Assembly (NCBI RefSeq): GCF_000158095.2
Contig: NZ_CM011002.1
Span: 3,443,203-3,507,202 of the forward strand
DNA from: Roseibium alexandrii DFL-11
GTDB taxonomy: Bacteria > Pseudomonadota > Alphaproteobacteria > Rhizobiales > Stappiaceae
Length of the DNA: 64,000 nt
Reading direction: 5' to 3'
The notes beneath the pieces were generated by a model. It did no database searches. It was not told the origin of the DNA and saw nothing but the letters and a program-made list of their open reading frames with translations. The stretch's first letter is position 1. Every line of letters begins with the position of its first letter. Positions 18,617 through 28,342 of this stretch are shown here, piece after piece. Position numbers and translations under genes: made by a program.

Positions 18617-20047
18617 TTAACCGGTTTGCGGAAGTTCGTTGCCGGAGACGGTTTCCGGTTTTTTCCGCCCCTTGGTCTTTTGGCTGTACATCCGGCTGTC
18701 GGCAACTCTGAGCAGATCGTCAATGGTGCCTGCATCGCTTGGAAAGCTTGCACTGCCAATACTGGCACTGACGCCGATGCGCACACCGGAGAACTCAAAA
18801 ACCTCTGAAAGGCGTTCGCCCAGACGCTCCAAAAAAGCTTCGCGCTCCAGGCGGCGCATGTTTCCAGGGGTCAAAACGATAAACTCATCACCGCCCACAC
18901 GGGCAACCGTATCTGTCTGCCGTGTCTGCTGCTGCAGCCGGTGACCGATTTCGACCAGCAACTGATCTCCAGCCGCATGTCCATAGTTGTCGTTGATCGG
19001 TTTAAACGCATCAAGGTCTACATAAAAGATCTCAAATCCGGACCCGGTCCGATCGGACATGACCGCCAATTGGAGCATCCTGTCTTCCAAGAGCCGCCGA
19101 TTTGCCAAACCAGTCAGCGGGTCGTGCAACGCCATTGAGCGAACCTTGTAAACCTCGCTGATCAGCAAAAACGCCATTGCGCCGAACAGAAGCGAAATCA
19201 AACTCCCGACAAGCTGAGTGATCCAGATGCTGCGTTCATTGCTGTTCCAGCCGTTTTCTGGATAGCCCAGCACTTCCCATTTCAAACCGCCGGGCAGGTT
19301 CAACGGAAGACTTACGCTGTCAATATCCATCAAACCGAAGCTTCCGAATATATGCGCTTTTTCCGGTGTGGATGCAGCTTTGTCCACGATCCCAATCCGC
19401 AGCTGTTTGACAGTGTCAGCGATACCAGCGGCTTGCATCAGGCCCGCTTCATCGACCACGAGCGACAACACACCCCAGTATGGGCGCTCCGGCATGGGTT
19501 GCCCGAGTTCGGACGGTGGGAATACGGGGATCCGGATCAAAAGCGCCCGACCGCCCTGTACAAGTTCCAAGGGTCCGGCAATGACGATCTCCCGGGAAAG
19601 CATGGCCTGTCTGATTGCAGGCCATTGGCTTGTGTTCAATCGGTAGTCCAAGCCTATGGCCGACTGGTTGGGCTGATACGGATAGACAGCCTGCAGAATA
19701 TTGTCCGGCGCAAGTCCGATCGATCTTATGACAGGATTTTCATCAATCAAATCAGATGCGATCGCATCGTATTTGCGCGCATTAAACGGCTCTTTGGAAG
19801 ACTCAATGACATTAGCCCGCAGACCGATACCATAAGCAACTGTACGGTTGAGTTCACCTTCAAGCTTGGCGCGGACTTCTGAAAGATTGGCTACGGCCTG
19901 GCGTTTGTTTTGAGACATGATTTCGCTGCGCACCGTGTACCCGACATGCGCCGTAACCGCGATCCCAGCCAGAAAGCAAATCACCGCCGTCAGCGAAGCA
20001 ACCCACGCCCCATTACTATGTACAAAAAACTGACGCAGTGCGTTCAT
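18617..20047 (-). CDS. Membrane diguanylate cyclase with CHASE sensor domain
   Basis: 476 residues. An N-terminal membrane helix (ASLTAVICFLAGIAVTAHVGY) precedes a periplasmic CHASE domain (NPVIRSIGLAPDNI through VIAGPLELVQGGRALLIRIPVF). A second helix (ITQLVGSLISLLFGAMAFLLI) leads to the GGDEF domain, with DPLTGLANRR and the intact active motif GGDEF. An inhibitory RxxD site (RQTD) sits five residues before GGDEF, so product inhibition by c-di-GMP is expected. No EAL domain is present. The start MNALRQFF is chosen; a longer frame begins at 20083. Confidence 0.93.
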   Translation of the reverse strand: MNALRQFFVHSNGAWVASLTAVICFLAGIAVTAHVGYTVRSEIMSQNKRQAVANLSEVRAKLEGELNRTVAYGIGLRANVIESSKEPFNARKYDAIASDLIDENPVIRSIGLAPDNILQAVYPYQPNQSAIGLDYRLNTSQWPAIRQAMLSREIVIAGPLELVQGGRALLIRIPVFPPSELGQPMPERPYWGVLSLVVDEAGLMQAAGIADTVKQLRIGIVDKAASTPEKAHIFGSFGLMDIDSVSLPLNLPGGLKWEVLGYPENGWNSNERSIWITQLVGSLISLLFGAMAFLLISEVYKVRSMALHDPLTGLANRRLLEDRMLQLAVMSDRTGSGFEIFYVDLDAFKPINDNYGHAAGDQLLVEIGHRLQQQTRQTDTVARVGGDEFIVLTPGNMRRLEREAFLERLGERLSEVFEFSGVRIGVSASIGSASFPSDAGTIDDLLRVADSRMYSQKTKGRKKPETVSGNELPQTG

Positions 20048-20138
20048 GCTTGCCCAATCCAATTGGATTGTCGTTCCTGCCAATATTACCTAAATGATAC
20101 GTAACGTCACAAAACTTAATTTTCCTTCAAATCGAAAT

Positions 20139-20161
20139 AAAAAAACCGGGCAATTGCCCGG
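20139..20161 (-). terminator. Rho-independent terminator after the cytochrome c gene
   Basis: The 16-base perfect palindrome CCGGGCAATTGCCCGG (20146-20161) is followed on the minus strand by seven T. It lies about 40 bases downstream of the cytochrome c stop. Confidence 0.88.
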
Positions 20162-20203
20162 CTTTCAAATGTAGTCACAGCAATTCACCAGTGCTTATTG
20201 GGA

Positions 20204-20755
20204 TTATTCTCCCGGAAGCGGCTTTGGTGTTGCAGCCTGCTCGCGCATGTACGCAATCAGGTCAGCCCGCTCTTCAGACTTGCGGATACCTGCAAAACCC
20301 ATGGACGTGCCAGGGATGTATTTTTTCGGGGCCGCGAGGAAGTTATAAAGGCCCTCGTAGGTCCACTCCGGATTTTCTTCGCCGTATGCCGCCATTGCGC
20401 TGGAGTAATTTACGCCATCAACACCGCCCGGTTTACGACCGACGATTTCCCACAGGTTCGGGCCGACTTTGTTCGCGCCGCCCTGCTCGAAAGTATGGCA
20501 CGCCGCACATTTCTTTGCAGCACTCTCGCCATCACTTGCAGCAGCGGCCATGAGCAACTCGCCAATCGGAACGACATCCGGCTCCGGTGTGACTTCTGAC
20601 GTTGAATCTTCCGCGGCGGCCACGACAATTTCATAGCCGGGCTTGCCCGGGATCGTCGGTTTGAAAATTATGTCGGACACAATTCCCAAACCCATAGTCA
20701 GAATAAGCACCATAAGAACCGCACCAGCGGCCTTGTTCAGCGTGAAGGAATCCAT
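20204..20755 (-). CDS. cycM: Membrane-anchored class I cytochrome c (CycM/c552-like)
   Basis: 183 residues from MDSFTLNK, preceded by GGAG. An uncleaved N-terminal membrane helix ([19 protein letters not shown]) is followed by a linker. The heme site CAACH lies near residues 83-87, and [13 protein letters not shown] and PGTSMGFAG supply the axial Met region. Such proteins carry electrons from the bc1 complex to aa3 oxidase. It is divergent from kdsB, an arrangement seen in several Rhizobiales. A longer open frame reaches into the kdsB upstream region but lacks membrane-anchor logic. Confidence 0.9.
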   Translation of the reverse strand: MDSFTLNKAAGAVLMVLILTMGLGIVSDIIFKPTIPGKPGYEIVVAAAEDSTSEVTPEPDVVPIGELLMAAAASDGESAAKKCAACHTFEQGGANKVGPNLWEIVGRKPGGVDGVNYSSAMAAYGEENPEWTYEGLYNFLAAPKKYIPGTSMGFAGIRKSEERADLIAYMREQAATPKPLPGE

Positions 20756-20955
20756 TCTCTCCGGCTCCAAGCTCATACGCGTCCGGGCCCGTAACTTGAG
20801 GTCACGAACCCTATCAGCTCCTCGAATTTTGCCGGAACCTACAAATTTTTTGACCTCGCTGTCCATAGCTTTAAAAGGGCAACGTGTACGACATTCGGAC
20901 GCGCCCCCGGAAAAACACAGTTTTCCGGCCAAAAAACCCGCCAAAGGAGACTGGA

Positions 20956-21690
20956 TTGAGCTCTGCCCTTGTTATTGTTCCGGCCCGATTGGCCGCAACA
21001 CGCCTGCCCCGGAAGCCATTGGCGGATATTTGCGGAAAACCCATGATCGTACGGGTGCTCGAGCAGGCCCTCAACGCAGATATCGGACCGGTCGCTATTG
21101 CGACTGATGACGCGAGTATCGCTGAGGCTGTCCGGGATCACGGCGGAACCGCAGTCATGACTCGGGATGACCATGAATCTGGTTCAGATCGCATCTTTGA
21201 AGCTGCGCAGACCCTGGACCCCGATCAGAAACACGACACTGTGTTGAATGTTCAGGGTGATGTGCCTCTGATTGAGCCTGAAGCGATTCGGGCCGCCTTC
21301 GCGCCCCTTTCGATCCCGGGGGTAGACATTGGCACCATCATGACCGAAATCCGGGATGCACGGTTCCGCGACGACCCGAACTTCGTGAAAGCGGTCACGA
21401 CACCGAACGGGCACGGGCACAACCGGGCGCTTTATTTTACCCGCGCAACCGCGCCGGTTGGCGACGGCCCGCTTTATCAGCACATCGGCATCTATGCCTA
21501 TCGCCGCGCCGTTCTGGCGCGTTTTGTCTCCCTGTCGCCGTCACCACTGGAAAAGCGGGAAAAACTGGAACAATTGCGCGCGCTCGAGGCCGGTATGCGG
21601 ATCGATGTATCGGAGATTGCCTCCGCGCCTATGGACGTGAACACACCTGAAGATCTAGAACGGGCCCGAACAGCCTATCAATCCTTTTAA
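20956..21690 (+). CDS. kdsB: 3-deoxy-manno-octulosonate cytidylyltransferase
   Basis: 244 residues. The start region [26 protein letters not shown] is the nucleotide-binding signature of CMP-KDO synthetase; [13 protein letters not shown] and [14 protein letters not shown] are also diagnostic. It activates KDO for lipid A-core assembly. The likely start is a TTG with GGAG 6 bases upstream. An in-frame ATG 24 codons earlier would add unrelated residues. pheA follows 27 bases downstream. Confidence 0.95.
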   Translation: MSSALVIVPARLAATRLPRKPLADICGKPMIVRVLEQALNADIGPVAIATDDASIAEAVRDHGGTAVMTRDDHESGSDRIFEAAQTLDPDQKHDTVLNVQGDVPLIEPEAIRAAFAPLSIPGVDIGTIMTEIRDARFRDDPNFVKAVTTPNGHGHNRALYFTRATAPVGDGPLYQHIGIYAYRRAVLARFVSLSPSPLEKREKLEQLRALEAGMRIDVSEIASAPMDVNTPEDLERARTAYQSF

Positions 21691-21717
21691 AACGCCGCAC
21701 CAAAGCTGGATACATCA

Positions 21718-22608
21718 ATGAGCAATGCGAAAAAAATCGTCTTCCAGGGCGAAACCGGCGCCAACTCCCACATGGCTTGCCGTGACGTTTATCCCGACTA
21801 CGAAGCCATTCCCTGCGCGACGTTTGAAGACTGTTTTTCGGCAATGGCGGACGGCAAAGCCGACCTGGCGATGATCCCGATCGAGAACTCTGTCGCGGGC
21901 CGTGTCGCGGACATTCACCATCTTCTGCCTGGTTCAAATCTGCACATCATCGGCGAGTACTTCATGCCGATTCGGTTCCAGCTGATGGCTCCAAAAGGAA
22001 CCAAGATCGAAAATCTTACAACGGTACAAAGCCACGTTCATGCGCTGGGGCAATGCCGGAACATCATTCGGGAACTGGGTTTGAACGCTGTTGTTGGCGC
22101 CGACACCGCCGGCTCGGCTCGTCAGATTGCCGAGCTGGGCGATCCCACCCATGCAGCACTCGCTCCACGGATGGCCGCTGATATCTACGGTCTCGATATA
22201 CTGCGTGAAGATGTGGAAGACGAGGCACACAACACCACACGGTTTGTGATCCTTTCCCGCGACAAAATGGAGGCAGCCCACAACGGCCAACCGGTAATAA
22301 GCACCTTCATTTTTCGGGTCCGCAACGTGCCGGCCGCTCTGTACAAGGCGCTCGGCGGTTTTGCGACGAACAATGTGAACATGACCAAGCTGGAATCCTA
22401 CCAGCTGGAGGGGCAGTTCTTCGCGTCCATGTTCTACGCGGACATCGAAGGGCACCCCAACGATCCGCATGTTGCGCTGGCTTTGGAAGAGCTCGCCTTC
22501 TTCTGCGCGGAGCTCAAGATAGTTGGTGTTTACCGGGCAAGCCCGTTCCGCGACAAAATTCGTGAACCGGAAGCTAACCGGGCCTTAAGACCCAATCCGC
22601 AATCTTAA
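21718..22608 (+). CDS. pheA: Prephenate dehydratase
   Basis: 296 residues, the stand-alone dehydratase form. The catalytic domain runs from IVFQGETGANSHMAC through MIPIENSVAGRV to THAALAPRMAADIYGL and NTTRFVILSRD (the conserved TRF). The C-terminal ACT domain (about 200-275) has KLESYQLEG where the ESRP phenylalanine-binding motif usually occurs. Product: phenylpyruvate for phenylalanine synthesis. Feedback regulation may differ because of the ESYQ variant. It follows kdsB on the same strand. Confidence 0.95.
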   Translation: MSNAKKIVFQGETGANSHMACRDVYPDYEAIPCATFEDCFSAMADGKADLAMIPIENSVAGRVADIHHLLPGSNLHIIGEYFMPIRFQLMAPKGTKIENLTTVQSHVHALGQCRNIIRELGLNAVVGADTAGSARQIAELGDPTHAALAPRMAADIYGLDILREDVEDEAHNTTRFVILSRDKMEAAHNGQPVISTFIFRVRNVPAALYKALGGFATNNVNMTKLESYQLEGQFFASMFYADIEGHPNDPHVALALEELAFFCAELKIVGVYRASPFRDKIREPEANRALRPNPQS

Positions 22609-22647
22609 GGGCGACGCCCATTCTTTCAGGACCCTTTAGAGGACCCA

Positions 22648-23649
22648 ATGACCGAAATTCGTTTTGATGCCCTGTGCATCGGCAATGCTATTTGTGATGT
22701 ATTCGCCCATGTCGAGGAAGACTTTCTTCTCCAGGAGGGCCTGGTCAAAGGGTCCATGCGGCTCATCGAGACCGATGAAGCTGTGGCCTTGTTCAACAAG
22801 ATGGGCCAAACGGTCCGCATCTCCGGCGGCAGCGCTGGCAACACAGCGGCCGGAATTGCCTCTCTCGGGGGCCGCCCAGCATATTTCGGGAAAGTCGCCG
22901 AAGACGAACTTGGCGACAGCTACTATCACGACATGAACGGCACAGGTGTGTACTACAACACCCCGCGCCTTCGTGAATGGAAGCCTACTGCCCGCTCAAT
23001 GATCCTGATCACTCCGGACGGTGAGCGCACCATGAACACATATCTTGGCGCGTGCACGGAGTTCAGCCCATCAGATGTTGATGAAGACGTAGTTGCCGCT
23101 GCCGCAGTCACCTACATGGAAGGTTATTTGTGGGATCCGGAAGAGGCAAAGAAAGCTTTCCTCGCGGCCGCAGAGATTGCGCACAAGCATGATCGTAAAG
23201 TGGCAATCACCTTGTCCGACTCCTTCTGTGTTGACCGTTACCGGGATGAGTTTACCGGGCTGCTGTCAGACGGCGTCGTTGATCTGATGTTCGCCAATGA
23301 GCATGAAATCAAGGCGCTTTATCAAACGGGAGACCTGGACACGGCCATTTCTGCCGCGCGTGAAAGCGGCGCAATGACCGCCCTTACGCTCGGCAAAGAC
23401 GGCGCGATGATCATCACACCCGAGGAGACCGTCAAGGTTCCCGCCCAGCAGGTTGATAATGTCGTTGACCTTACCGGCGCCGGCGATCTCTTCGCCGCCG
23501 GCTTCCTGTTTGGTCTTGCACGAGATTACTCGCTCACCACTGCGGCTGAGCTCGGCTGCATCTGTGCCTCCAGCGTTATCAAGCACGTCGGCGCCCGCCC
23601 GGAGCGGCCGCTGAAAAACCTTGCAGCGCAGAATGGGTTTGAAGTTTGA
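22648..23649 (+). CDS. PfkB-family carbohydrate kinase, adenosine kinase type
   Basis: 333 residues. The N-terminal GNAICDVFAHVEEDFL and RISGGSAGNTAAGIASLGGRPAYFGKV form the substrate lid and first signature. The second PfkB signature is VDLTGAGDLFAAGFLFGL with the catalytic Asp. Rhizobial homologues are usually called adenosine kinase, but ribose or other nucleosides cannot be excluded. A shared terminator separates it from gpmA, which is convergent. Confidence 0.85.
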   Translation: MTEIRFDALCIGNAICDVFAHVEEDFLLQEGLVKGSMRLIETDEAVALFNKMGQTVRISGGSAGNTAAGIASLGGRPAYFGKVAEDELGDSYYHDMNGTGVYYNTPRLREWKPTARSMILITPDGERTMNTYLGACTEFSPSDVDEDVVAAAAVTYMEGYLWDPEEAKKAFLAAAEIAHKHDRKVAITLSDSFCVDRYRDEFTGLLSDGVVDLMFANEHEIKALYQTGDLDTAISAARESGAMTALTLGKDGAMIITPEETVKVPAQQVDNVVDLTGAGDLFAAGFLFGLARDYSLTTAAELGCICASSVIKHVGARPERPLKNLAAQNGFEV

Positions 23650-23651
23650 AC

Positions 23652-23681
23652 AAAAAAGGCGGCCCACCAGCCGCCTTTTTT
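23652..23681. terminator. Bidirectional terminator between the PfkB kinase and gpmA
   Basis: AAAAAAGGCGG and CCGCCTTTTTT form a symmetric stem around an 8-base loop. The T run on each strand would end transcripts from both convergent genes. Confidence 0.92.
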
Positions 23682-23700
23682 CTCATGAGTTTTGTAATCC

Positions 23701-24321
23701 TTAGGCGGCCAGGTCCTGGACGCTGATGACTTTTCCGTCTTCATCCAGGCGATAGATGATCGGCGTGCCGGTCCCGAGCTCCCGCTTCAGGATTTCTTCC
23801 GGGCTCAGCCCTTCCAGTTCCATGATGAGCGACCGCAGCGAATTGCCGTGAGCAGCAACGATCGTACGCTTGCCAGACAGGACGCGCGGCAATATCTCGG
23901 CTTTGTAGTACGGCAGAACACGTTCGGCGGTCATTTTGAGGCTTTCGCCTCCCGGGGGCGGAATGTCGTAGGACCGGCGCCAGATGTGAACCTGTTCCTC
24001 GCCGAACTTTTCCCGGGCCTCATCTTTGTTCATACCGGTCAAATCGCCATAGTCACGCTCGTTCAGAGCCTGATCCTTGAGAGTTTCGAGGCCGATTTGG
24101 TCAAGCTCTTCGAGGATGATCCCAAGCGTTTTCTGGGCACGGGACAACACCGACGTAAAGGCCAGATCGAAATTCAGTTTCAGATCCCGCAGCTGCTCGC
24201 CCGCCTTATGCGCTTCGGCAACACCCTGGTCGGTCAAACCCGGGTCTTTCCAGCCTGTAAACAGGTTTTTCAGGTTCCATTCGCTCTGTCCGTGGCGGAC
24301 AAGCACTAGCAGGCGTTCCAT
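23701..24321 (-). CDS. gpmA: 2,3-bisphosphoglycerate-dependent phosphoglycerate mutase
   Basis: 206 residues, the short alphaproteobacterial form. The nucleophile motif is [41 protein letters not shown] and the second His in [19 protein letters not shown] are present. It interconverts 3- and 2-phosphoglycerate in glycolysis. It lies 33 bases after dapB, which fits a dapB-gpmA pair. Confidence 0.95.
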   Translation of the reverse strand: MERLLVLVRHGQSEWNLKNLFTGWKDPGLTDQGVAEAHKAGEQLRDLKLNFDLAFTSVLSRAQKTLGIILEELDQIGLETLKDQALNERDYGDLTGMNKDEAREKFGEEQVHIWRRSYDIPPPGGESLKMTAERVLPYYKAEILPRVLSGKRTIVAAHGNSLRSLIMELEGLSPEEILKRELGTGTPIIYRLDEDGKVISVQDLAA

Positions 24322-24354
24322 GCAGATCTCCTTGGGTGGATCATCTTGAATTGA

Positions 24355-25167
24355 TCAGGTGTCCAGGCCAAGAACGTCGGCCATGGAATAAAATCCGGGT
24401 TTCTGGTCGAAGCCCCACAGAGCTGCCTTGACCGCTCCGCGTGCAAACAGCTGGCGGTCTTCAGCCCGGTGGGTTAGCTCAATCCGCTCGCCTTCACCGG
24501 CGAAAATTACGGAGTGCTCTCCTATGACGGATCCGCCCCGAAGGGTCGCAAAACCGATATCGCCGGTCTTTCGCGGGTCCATAATACCGTCGCGGCTTCG
24601 AACTGAATGGGTCTGGAGATCGATTCCGCGGCCTTCTGCGGCAGCTTCGCCGAGAAGCAAAGCCGTGCCAGACGGCGCATCTACCTTGTGTTTGTGATGC
24701 ATCTCCAGAACTTCGATATCAAAGTCTGCGTCCAACGCCGCTGCCGCCTTGCGCACAAGGCTCGCCAGCAAATTGACGCCAAGGCTCATGTTGCCGGATT
24801 TGATAATCCGTGCGTGCCTTGCAGCGGCGCGAAGAGGTGTTTCCTCCTCCGGCGTCCAACCAGTCGTTCCGATAACATGAACGATCCGCGCCTGGGCGGC
24901 CAGCTCAGCAAACCAAATACTTGCTTTTGGGGCTGTAAAATCCAAGACACCGTCGGCTTTTGCAAATGCAGACAAAGGATCATCAGTCACAGGGACATTC
25001 AAAGCGCCAACGCCGGCAAGCTCACCCGCATCCTGACCTAGGAACGGCGATCCCTCTTGCTCAATTGCAGCGGCCACGTCTGCTCCCGCAGCATCCGTGA
25101 CGGCCCGGGTCAAGGCCCGCCCCATCCGGCCACCTGCACCAACCACGACCAAGCGCATTGAACCCAT
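24355..25167 (-). CDS. dapB: 4-hydroxy-tetrahydrodipicolinate reductase
   Basis: 270 residues. The Rossmann start [19 protein letters not shown] binds NAD(P)[18 protein letters not shown] and VIGTTGW follow, and the catalytic motif [20 protein letters not shown] carries the His and Lys residues. It is in the lysine/diaminopimelate pathway. Either ATG at 25167 or 25158 is usable. A gap of about 200 bases, including the pnp terminator, separates it from pnp. Confidence 0.96.
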   Translation of the reverse strand: MGSMRLVVVGAGGRMGRALTRAVTDAAGADVAAAIEQEGSPFLGQDAGELAGVGALNVPVTDDPLSAFAKADGVLDFTAPKASIWFAELAAQARIVHVIGTTGWTPEEETPLRAAARHARIIKSGNMSLGVNLLASLVRKAAAALDADFDIEVLEMHHKHKVDAPSGTALLLGEAAAEGRGIDLQTHSVRSRDGIMDPRKTGDIGFATLRGGSVIGEHSVIFAGEGERIELTHRAEDRQLFARGAVKAALWGFDQKPGFYSMADVLGLDT

Positions 25168-25312
25168 ACCTTGTTCCCTTCAAAGTTGGCAGCGGTATAG
25201 CAGGTTCGTAACTGCAGGCAAATGCTCCAGGCCGTAGCCAGTCGCAAAGCCGCCTTATTTTCGAAGCCCCGCACCATTTCATGGCTCGGTCAGCAACGGC
25301 GGAAACCAAACG

Positions 25313-25340
25313 AAAAAAGCGGCGGACTTTCGTCCGCCGC
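25313..25340 (-). terminator. Rho-independent terminator of pnp
   Basis: On the minus strand GCGGCGGAC and GTCCGCCGC pair around a 4-base loop (25319-25340), followed by six T. It lies 27 bases after the pnp stop. Confidence 0.92.
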
Positions 25341-25366
25341 CCTGTTCCTTCAGAAACTCAAAAGCC

Positions 25367-27502
25367 TCAGGCTTCTTCTTTCTGCTCTTTCGGGATTTCC
25401 TGACCTGTTTCCTGGTCAACAACCTTCATGGACAGGCGGACCTTGCCGCGCTCGTCGAAGCCCATGAGCTTGACCCAGACCTTGTCGCCTTCCTTGACCA
25501 CGTCCGTGACCTTGGCGACTTTCTTCGGAGCCAGCTGGGAAATGTGAACCAGGCCGTCTTTCGCGCCGAAGAAGTTAACGAAAGCACCAAAGTCAACGCA
25601 CTTCACAACGGTGCCTTCATAGATCACACCAACTTCAGGCTCAGCGGCAATGGAGTTGATCCAGTTGACTGCTGCCTTGATGGCCTTACCATCGGAAGAG
25701 GCGATCTTGACTGTGCCGTCGTCTTCGATATTGACCTTCGCGCCGGTCTTTTCGACGATCTCGCGAATGACTTTACCACCGGAACCGATAACTTCACGGA
25801 TCTTGTCGACCGGGATCTTCATCATTTCGATGCGCGGAGCATGCTCACCAAGCTCGGAGCGTGCTTCGGTGATGGCGTTGGCCATTTCGCCCAGGATGTG
25901 GATCCGGCCACCCTTGGCCTGCTCCAGAGCAACCTTCATGATCTCTTCGGTGATACCGTCGATCTTGATGTCCATCTGCAGCGCGGTGATGCCGTTTTCA
26001 GAACCGGCCACCTTGAAGTCCATGTCGCCGAGGTGATCTTCATCGCCCAGGATGTCGGACAGGACCGCGAAACGTTCGCCTTCCTTGATCAGACCCATGG
26101 CGATACCGGCAACCGGTGCCTTGAGCGGAACGCCGGCATCCATCAGCGACAGGGATGTGCCGCAAACGGTTGCCATGGAGGACGAGCCGTTGGATTCAGT
26201 GATCTCGGAGACAACCCGCAGGGTGTACGGGAACTCGTGGTGCGCCGGAAGCATCGGGTTGATCGCACGCCAGGCCAGTTTGCCGTGACCGATTTCGCGG
26301 CGCCCAGGAGAACCCATACGGCCGGTCTCACCGACAGAGTAAGGCGGGAAATTGTAGTGCAGCATGAAGTGGGACTTCACGGTGCCTTCCAGAAGATCGA
26401 TGAACTGCTCGTCTTCACCGGTGCCGAGGGTCGCAACAACAAGACCCTGTGTCTCACCGCGGGTGAACAGGGATGAACCGTGCGCACGCGACAGAATGCC
26501 GACTTCCGAGGAAATCTGGCGAACGGTGGAGAGATCCCGGCCGTCGATGCGGGTGCCTGTGTCCAAAATGCCGCCGCGAACAATTTCCGCTTCCAACTTC
26601 TTGAACTGCTCGCCGAGGACGTTTGCCTCAACCGTTTCACCTTCAGCAGCATTGGTGATCAGGGCTTCGACAACCTTTGCCTTGGCCGCATCAACCGCGT
26701 TCTTGCGCTCGGTTTTTGCTGTGATCTTGTAGGCTGCAGCGAGATCGTCAGCCGCGATTGCCTTGACCTTGCCGAGCAGTTCGGAATGGTCAGCCGCTGT
26801 GAATTCGCGCGGTTCTTTCGCACCGGCTTCAGCCAGCTTGATGATCGCGTCGATGACGGTCTGGAAGCCCTTATGACCGAACATGACAGCGCCGAGCATC
26901 GTCTCTTCGTCAAGTTCCTTGGCTTCGGACTCAACCATCAGAACTGCATCGGAGGTCCCTGCGACAACCAGATCCAGAGCGGATTCCGGCATATCGTCGA
27001 CCAGCGGGTTCAGAACATATTCGCCGTTGATGTAACCAACGCGCGCGCCGCCGATCGGGCCCATGAACGGAACGCCGGACAGGGTCAGGGCAGCCGAAGC
27101 TGCGACCATGGCTAGGATGTCCGGAGCATTTTCCATGTCGTGCGACAGCACGGTGATCACCACCTGGGTGTCGTTCTTGTATCCGTCGGCAAACAGCGGA
27201 CGGATCGGGCGGTCGATCAAACGGGACGTCAGGGTCTCGTGCTCAGACGGACGGCCTTCACGCTTGAAGTATCCACCCGGGATCTTACCGGCGGCGAATG
27301 CCTTTTCCTGGTAGTTCACGGTGAGCGGGAAAAAATCCTGGCCCGCCCTAGGTGCCTTCGCGGAAACAACGGTCGCCAGAACCTTGGTTTCGCCGTAGGT
27401 CGCCATAACGGACCCATCAGCCTGACGGGCAACTTTACCCGTTTCGAGAATGAGCGGACGTCCGCCCCAGTCAACTTCTACACGATGAATATCAAACATC
27501 AT
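25367..27502 (-). CDS. pnp: Polyribonucleotide nucleotidyltransferase (PNPase)
   Basis: 711 residues. Two RNase PH domains (first at about 10-140; second from [15 protein letters not shown]) flank the helical domain. Catalytic-core sequence [18 protein letters not shown] is intact. A KH domain ([21 protein letters not shown]) and an S1 domain ([29 protein letters not shown]) follow. It degrades RNA 3'-5' and is part of the degradosome. The leader upstream is about 300 bases, with GC-rich inverted repeats that could serve autoregulation. ATG at 27502 or 27499. Confidence 0.98.
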   Translation of the reverse strand: MMFDIHRVEVDWGGRPLILETGKVARQADGSVMATYGETKVLATVVSAKAPRAGQDFFPLTVNYQEKAFAAGKIPGGYFKREGRPSEHETLTSRLIDRPIRPLFADGYKNDTQVVITVLSHDMENAPDILAMVAASAALTLSGVPFMGPIGGARVGYINGEYVLNPLVDDMPESALDLVVAGTSDAVLMVESEAKELDEETMLGAVMFGHKGFQTVIDAIIKLAEAGAKEPREFTAADHSELLGKVKAIAADDLAAAYKITAKTERKNAVDAAKAKVVEALITNAAEGETVEANVLGEQFKKLEAEIVRGGILDTGTRIDGRDLSTVRQISSEVGILSRAHGSSLFTRGETQGLVVATLGTGEDEQFIDLLEGTVKSHFMLHYNFPPYSVGETGRMGSPGRREIGHGKLAWRAINPMLPAHHEFPYTLRVVSEITESNGSSSMATVCGTSLSLMDAGVPLKAPVAGIAMGLIKEGERFAVLSDILGDEDHLGDMDFKVAGSENGITALQMDIKIDGITEEIMKVALEQAKGGRIHILGEMANAITEARSELGEHAPRIEMMKIPVDKIREVIGSGGKVIREIVEKTGAKVNIEDDGTVKIASSDGKAIKAAVNWINSIAAEPEVGVIYEGTVVKCVDFGAFVNFFGAKDGLVHISQLAPKKVAKVTDVVKEGDKVWVKLMGFDERGKVRLSMKVVDQETGQEIPKEQKEEA

Positions 27503-27765
27503 CTGTCCTTAACATCTTCTGTCTGCCCCGCTGCCTTTCCTTTGCAGCCGTTCAGTGGGCAAACACGTTCCCGGTCGGCCCCGGATGGGCCGGTTACCGG
27601 CGGACAGGCCACGGGCAAGACAACGAGCTGCTTTCAAGTCGTTCTTAAAAAGAAGCTGGCAATCCTGCCCCATGACATGTCACGAGGTCTCTATAGAGCG
27701 TTTGCTACCAAAAGGGAAACACTCAAAGCCCTTAGGAACTCAAGAAAAAGTCCTTTGGCAGAAAG
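27503..27765 (-). promoter_or_regulatory. pnp leader region
   Basis: No gene is seen between rpsO and pnp apart from the rpsO terminator at its far end. The pnp-proximal half has GC-rich inverted repeats (CCGGTAACCGG and GGCCCATCCGGGGCC on the minus strand). Known pnp genes have a leader stem cleaved by RNase III for autocontrol; whether this leader works that way is inference. No convincing -35/-10 pair was found. Confidence 0.4.
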
Positions 27766-27796
27766 AAAAACGCGGCAGGCAAGCCCACCGCGTTGA
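27764..27796 (-). terminator. Rho-independent terminator of rpsO
   Basis: Minus strand: AACGCGG and CCGCGTT pair around a 12-base loop (to about 27796), followed by T-rich TTTTTC. It sits about 20 bases after rpsO and would separate rpsO from pnp in part. Confidence 0.78.
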
Positions 27797-27814
27797 TCAA
27801 GTCCAAAACAAGCC

Positions 27815-28084
27815 TTAGCGGCGAATGCCAAGACGCTCGATGAGGGTCTTGTAACGCTCTTCGCTTTTGCCACGCGTGTAGTCCAGAAGGGACCGGCGGG
27901 AGGCAACCATCTTCAGAAGACCGCGGCGGGAATGGTTATCCTTGCCATGCTCTTTGAAGTGTTCGGTCAGGTTGTTGATACGCTCGGTCAGGATCGCAAC
28001 CTGGACTTCCGGAGAACCGGTGTCGCCTTCTTTGGTGGCGAATTCTTTCATGAGCTCAGCTTTGCGCTCTGCAGTGATCGACAT
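27815..28084 (-). CDS. rpsO: 30S ribosomal protein S15
   Basis: 89 residues from [16 protein letters not shown], the standard S15 length. [27 protein letters not shown] and [23 protein letters not shown] are invariant features. It binds 16S rRNA helices 20-22. A longer open frame adds 35 unrelated residues and is rejected; AAAGGAC precedes the chosen ATG. The conserved rpsO-pnp pair is intact. Confidence 0.98.
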   Translation of the reverse strand: MSITAERKAELMKEFATKEGDTGSPEVQVAILTERINNLTEHFKEHGKDNHSRRGLLKMVASRRSLLDYTRGKSEERYKTLIERLGIRR

Positions 28085-28342
28085 CGCTCTTGTCCTTTCG
28101 AAGAGAAAAGGCCCGTTGATCGGGCACGTTGAATTGCCGGAAGACCGGCCTGATCCTGAAATCGCCAGAGCCGAGATGTCGGTCAGCAAAGGTTCTTAAA
28201 GGACGAATTGAGCCTCAATGCCCAATGGCGGCGGAATATGACGGAAAACCTTGGGAAAATCCAGAAGAATCTCAAGTAATGTCCTGCATGTGACAGTGAA
28301 CCAGGTTCGTTGAACGCACGGCTGGCGCGGCCGATCCGCTGG

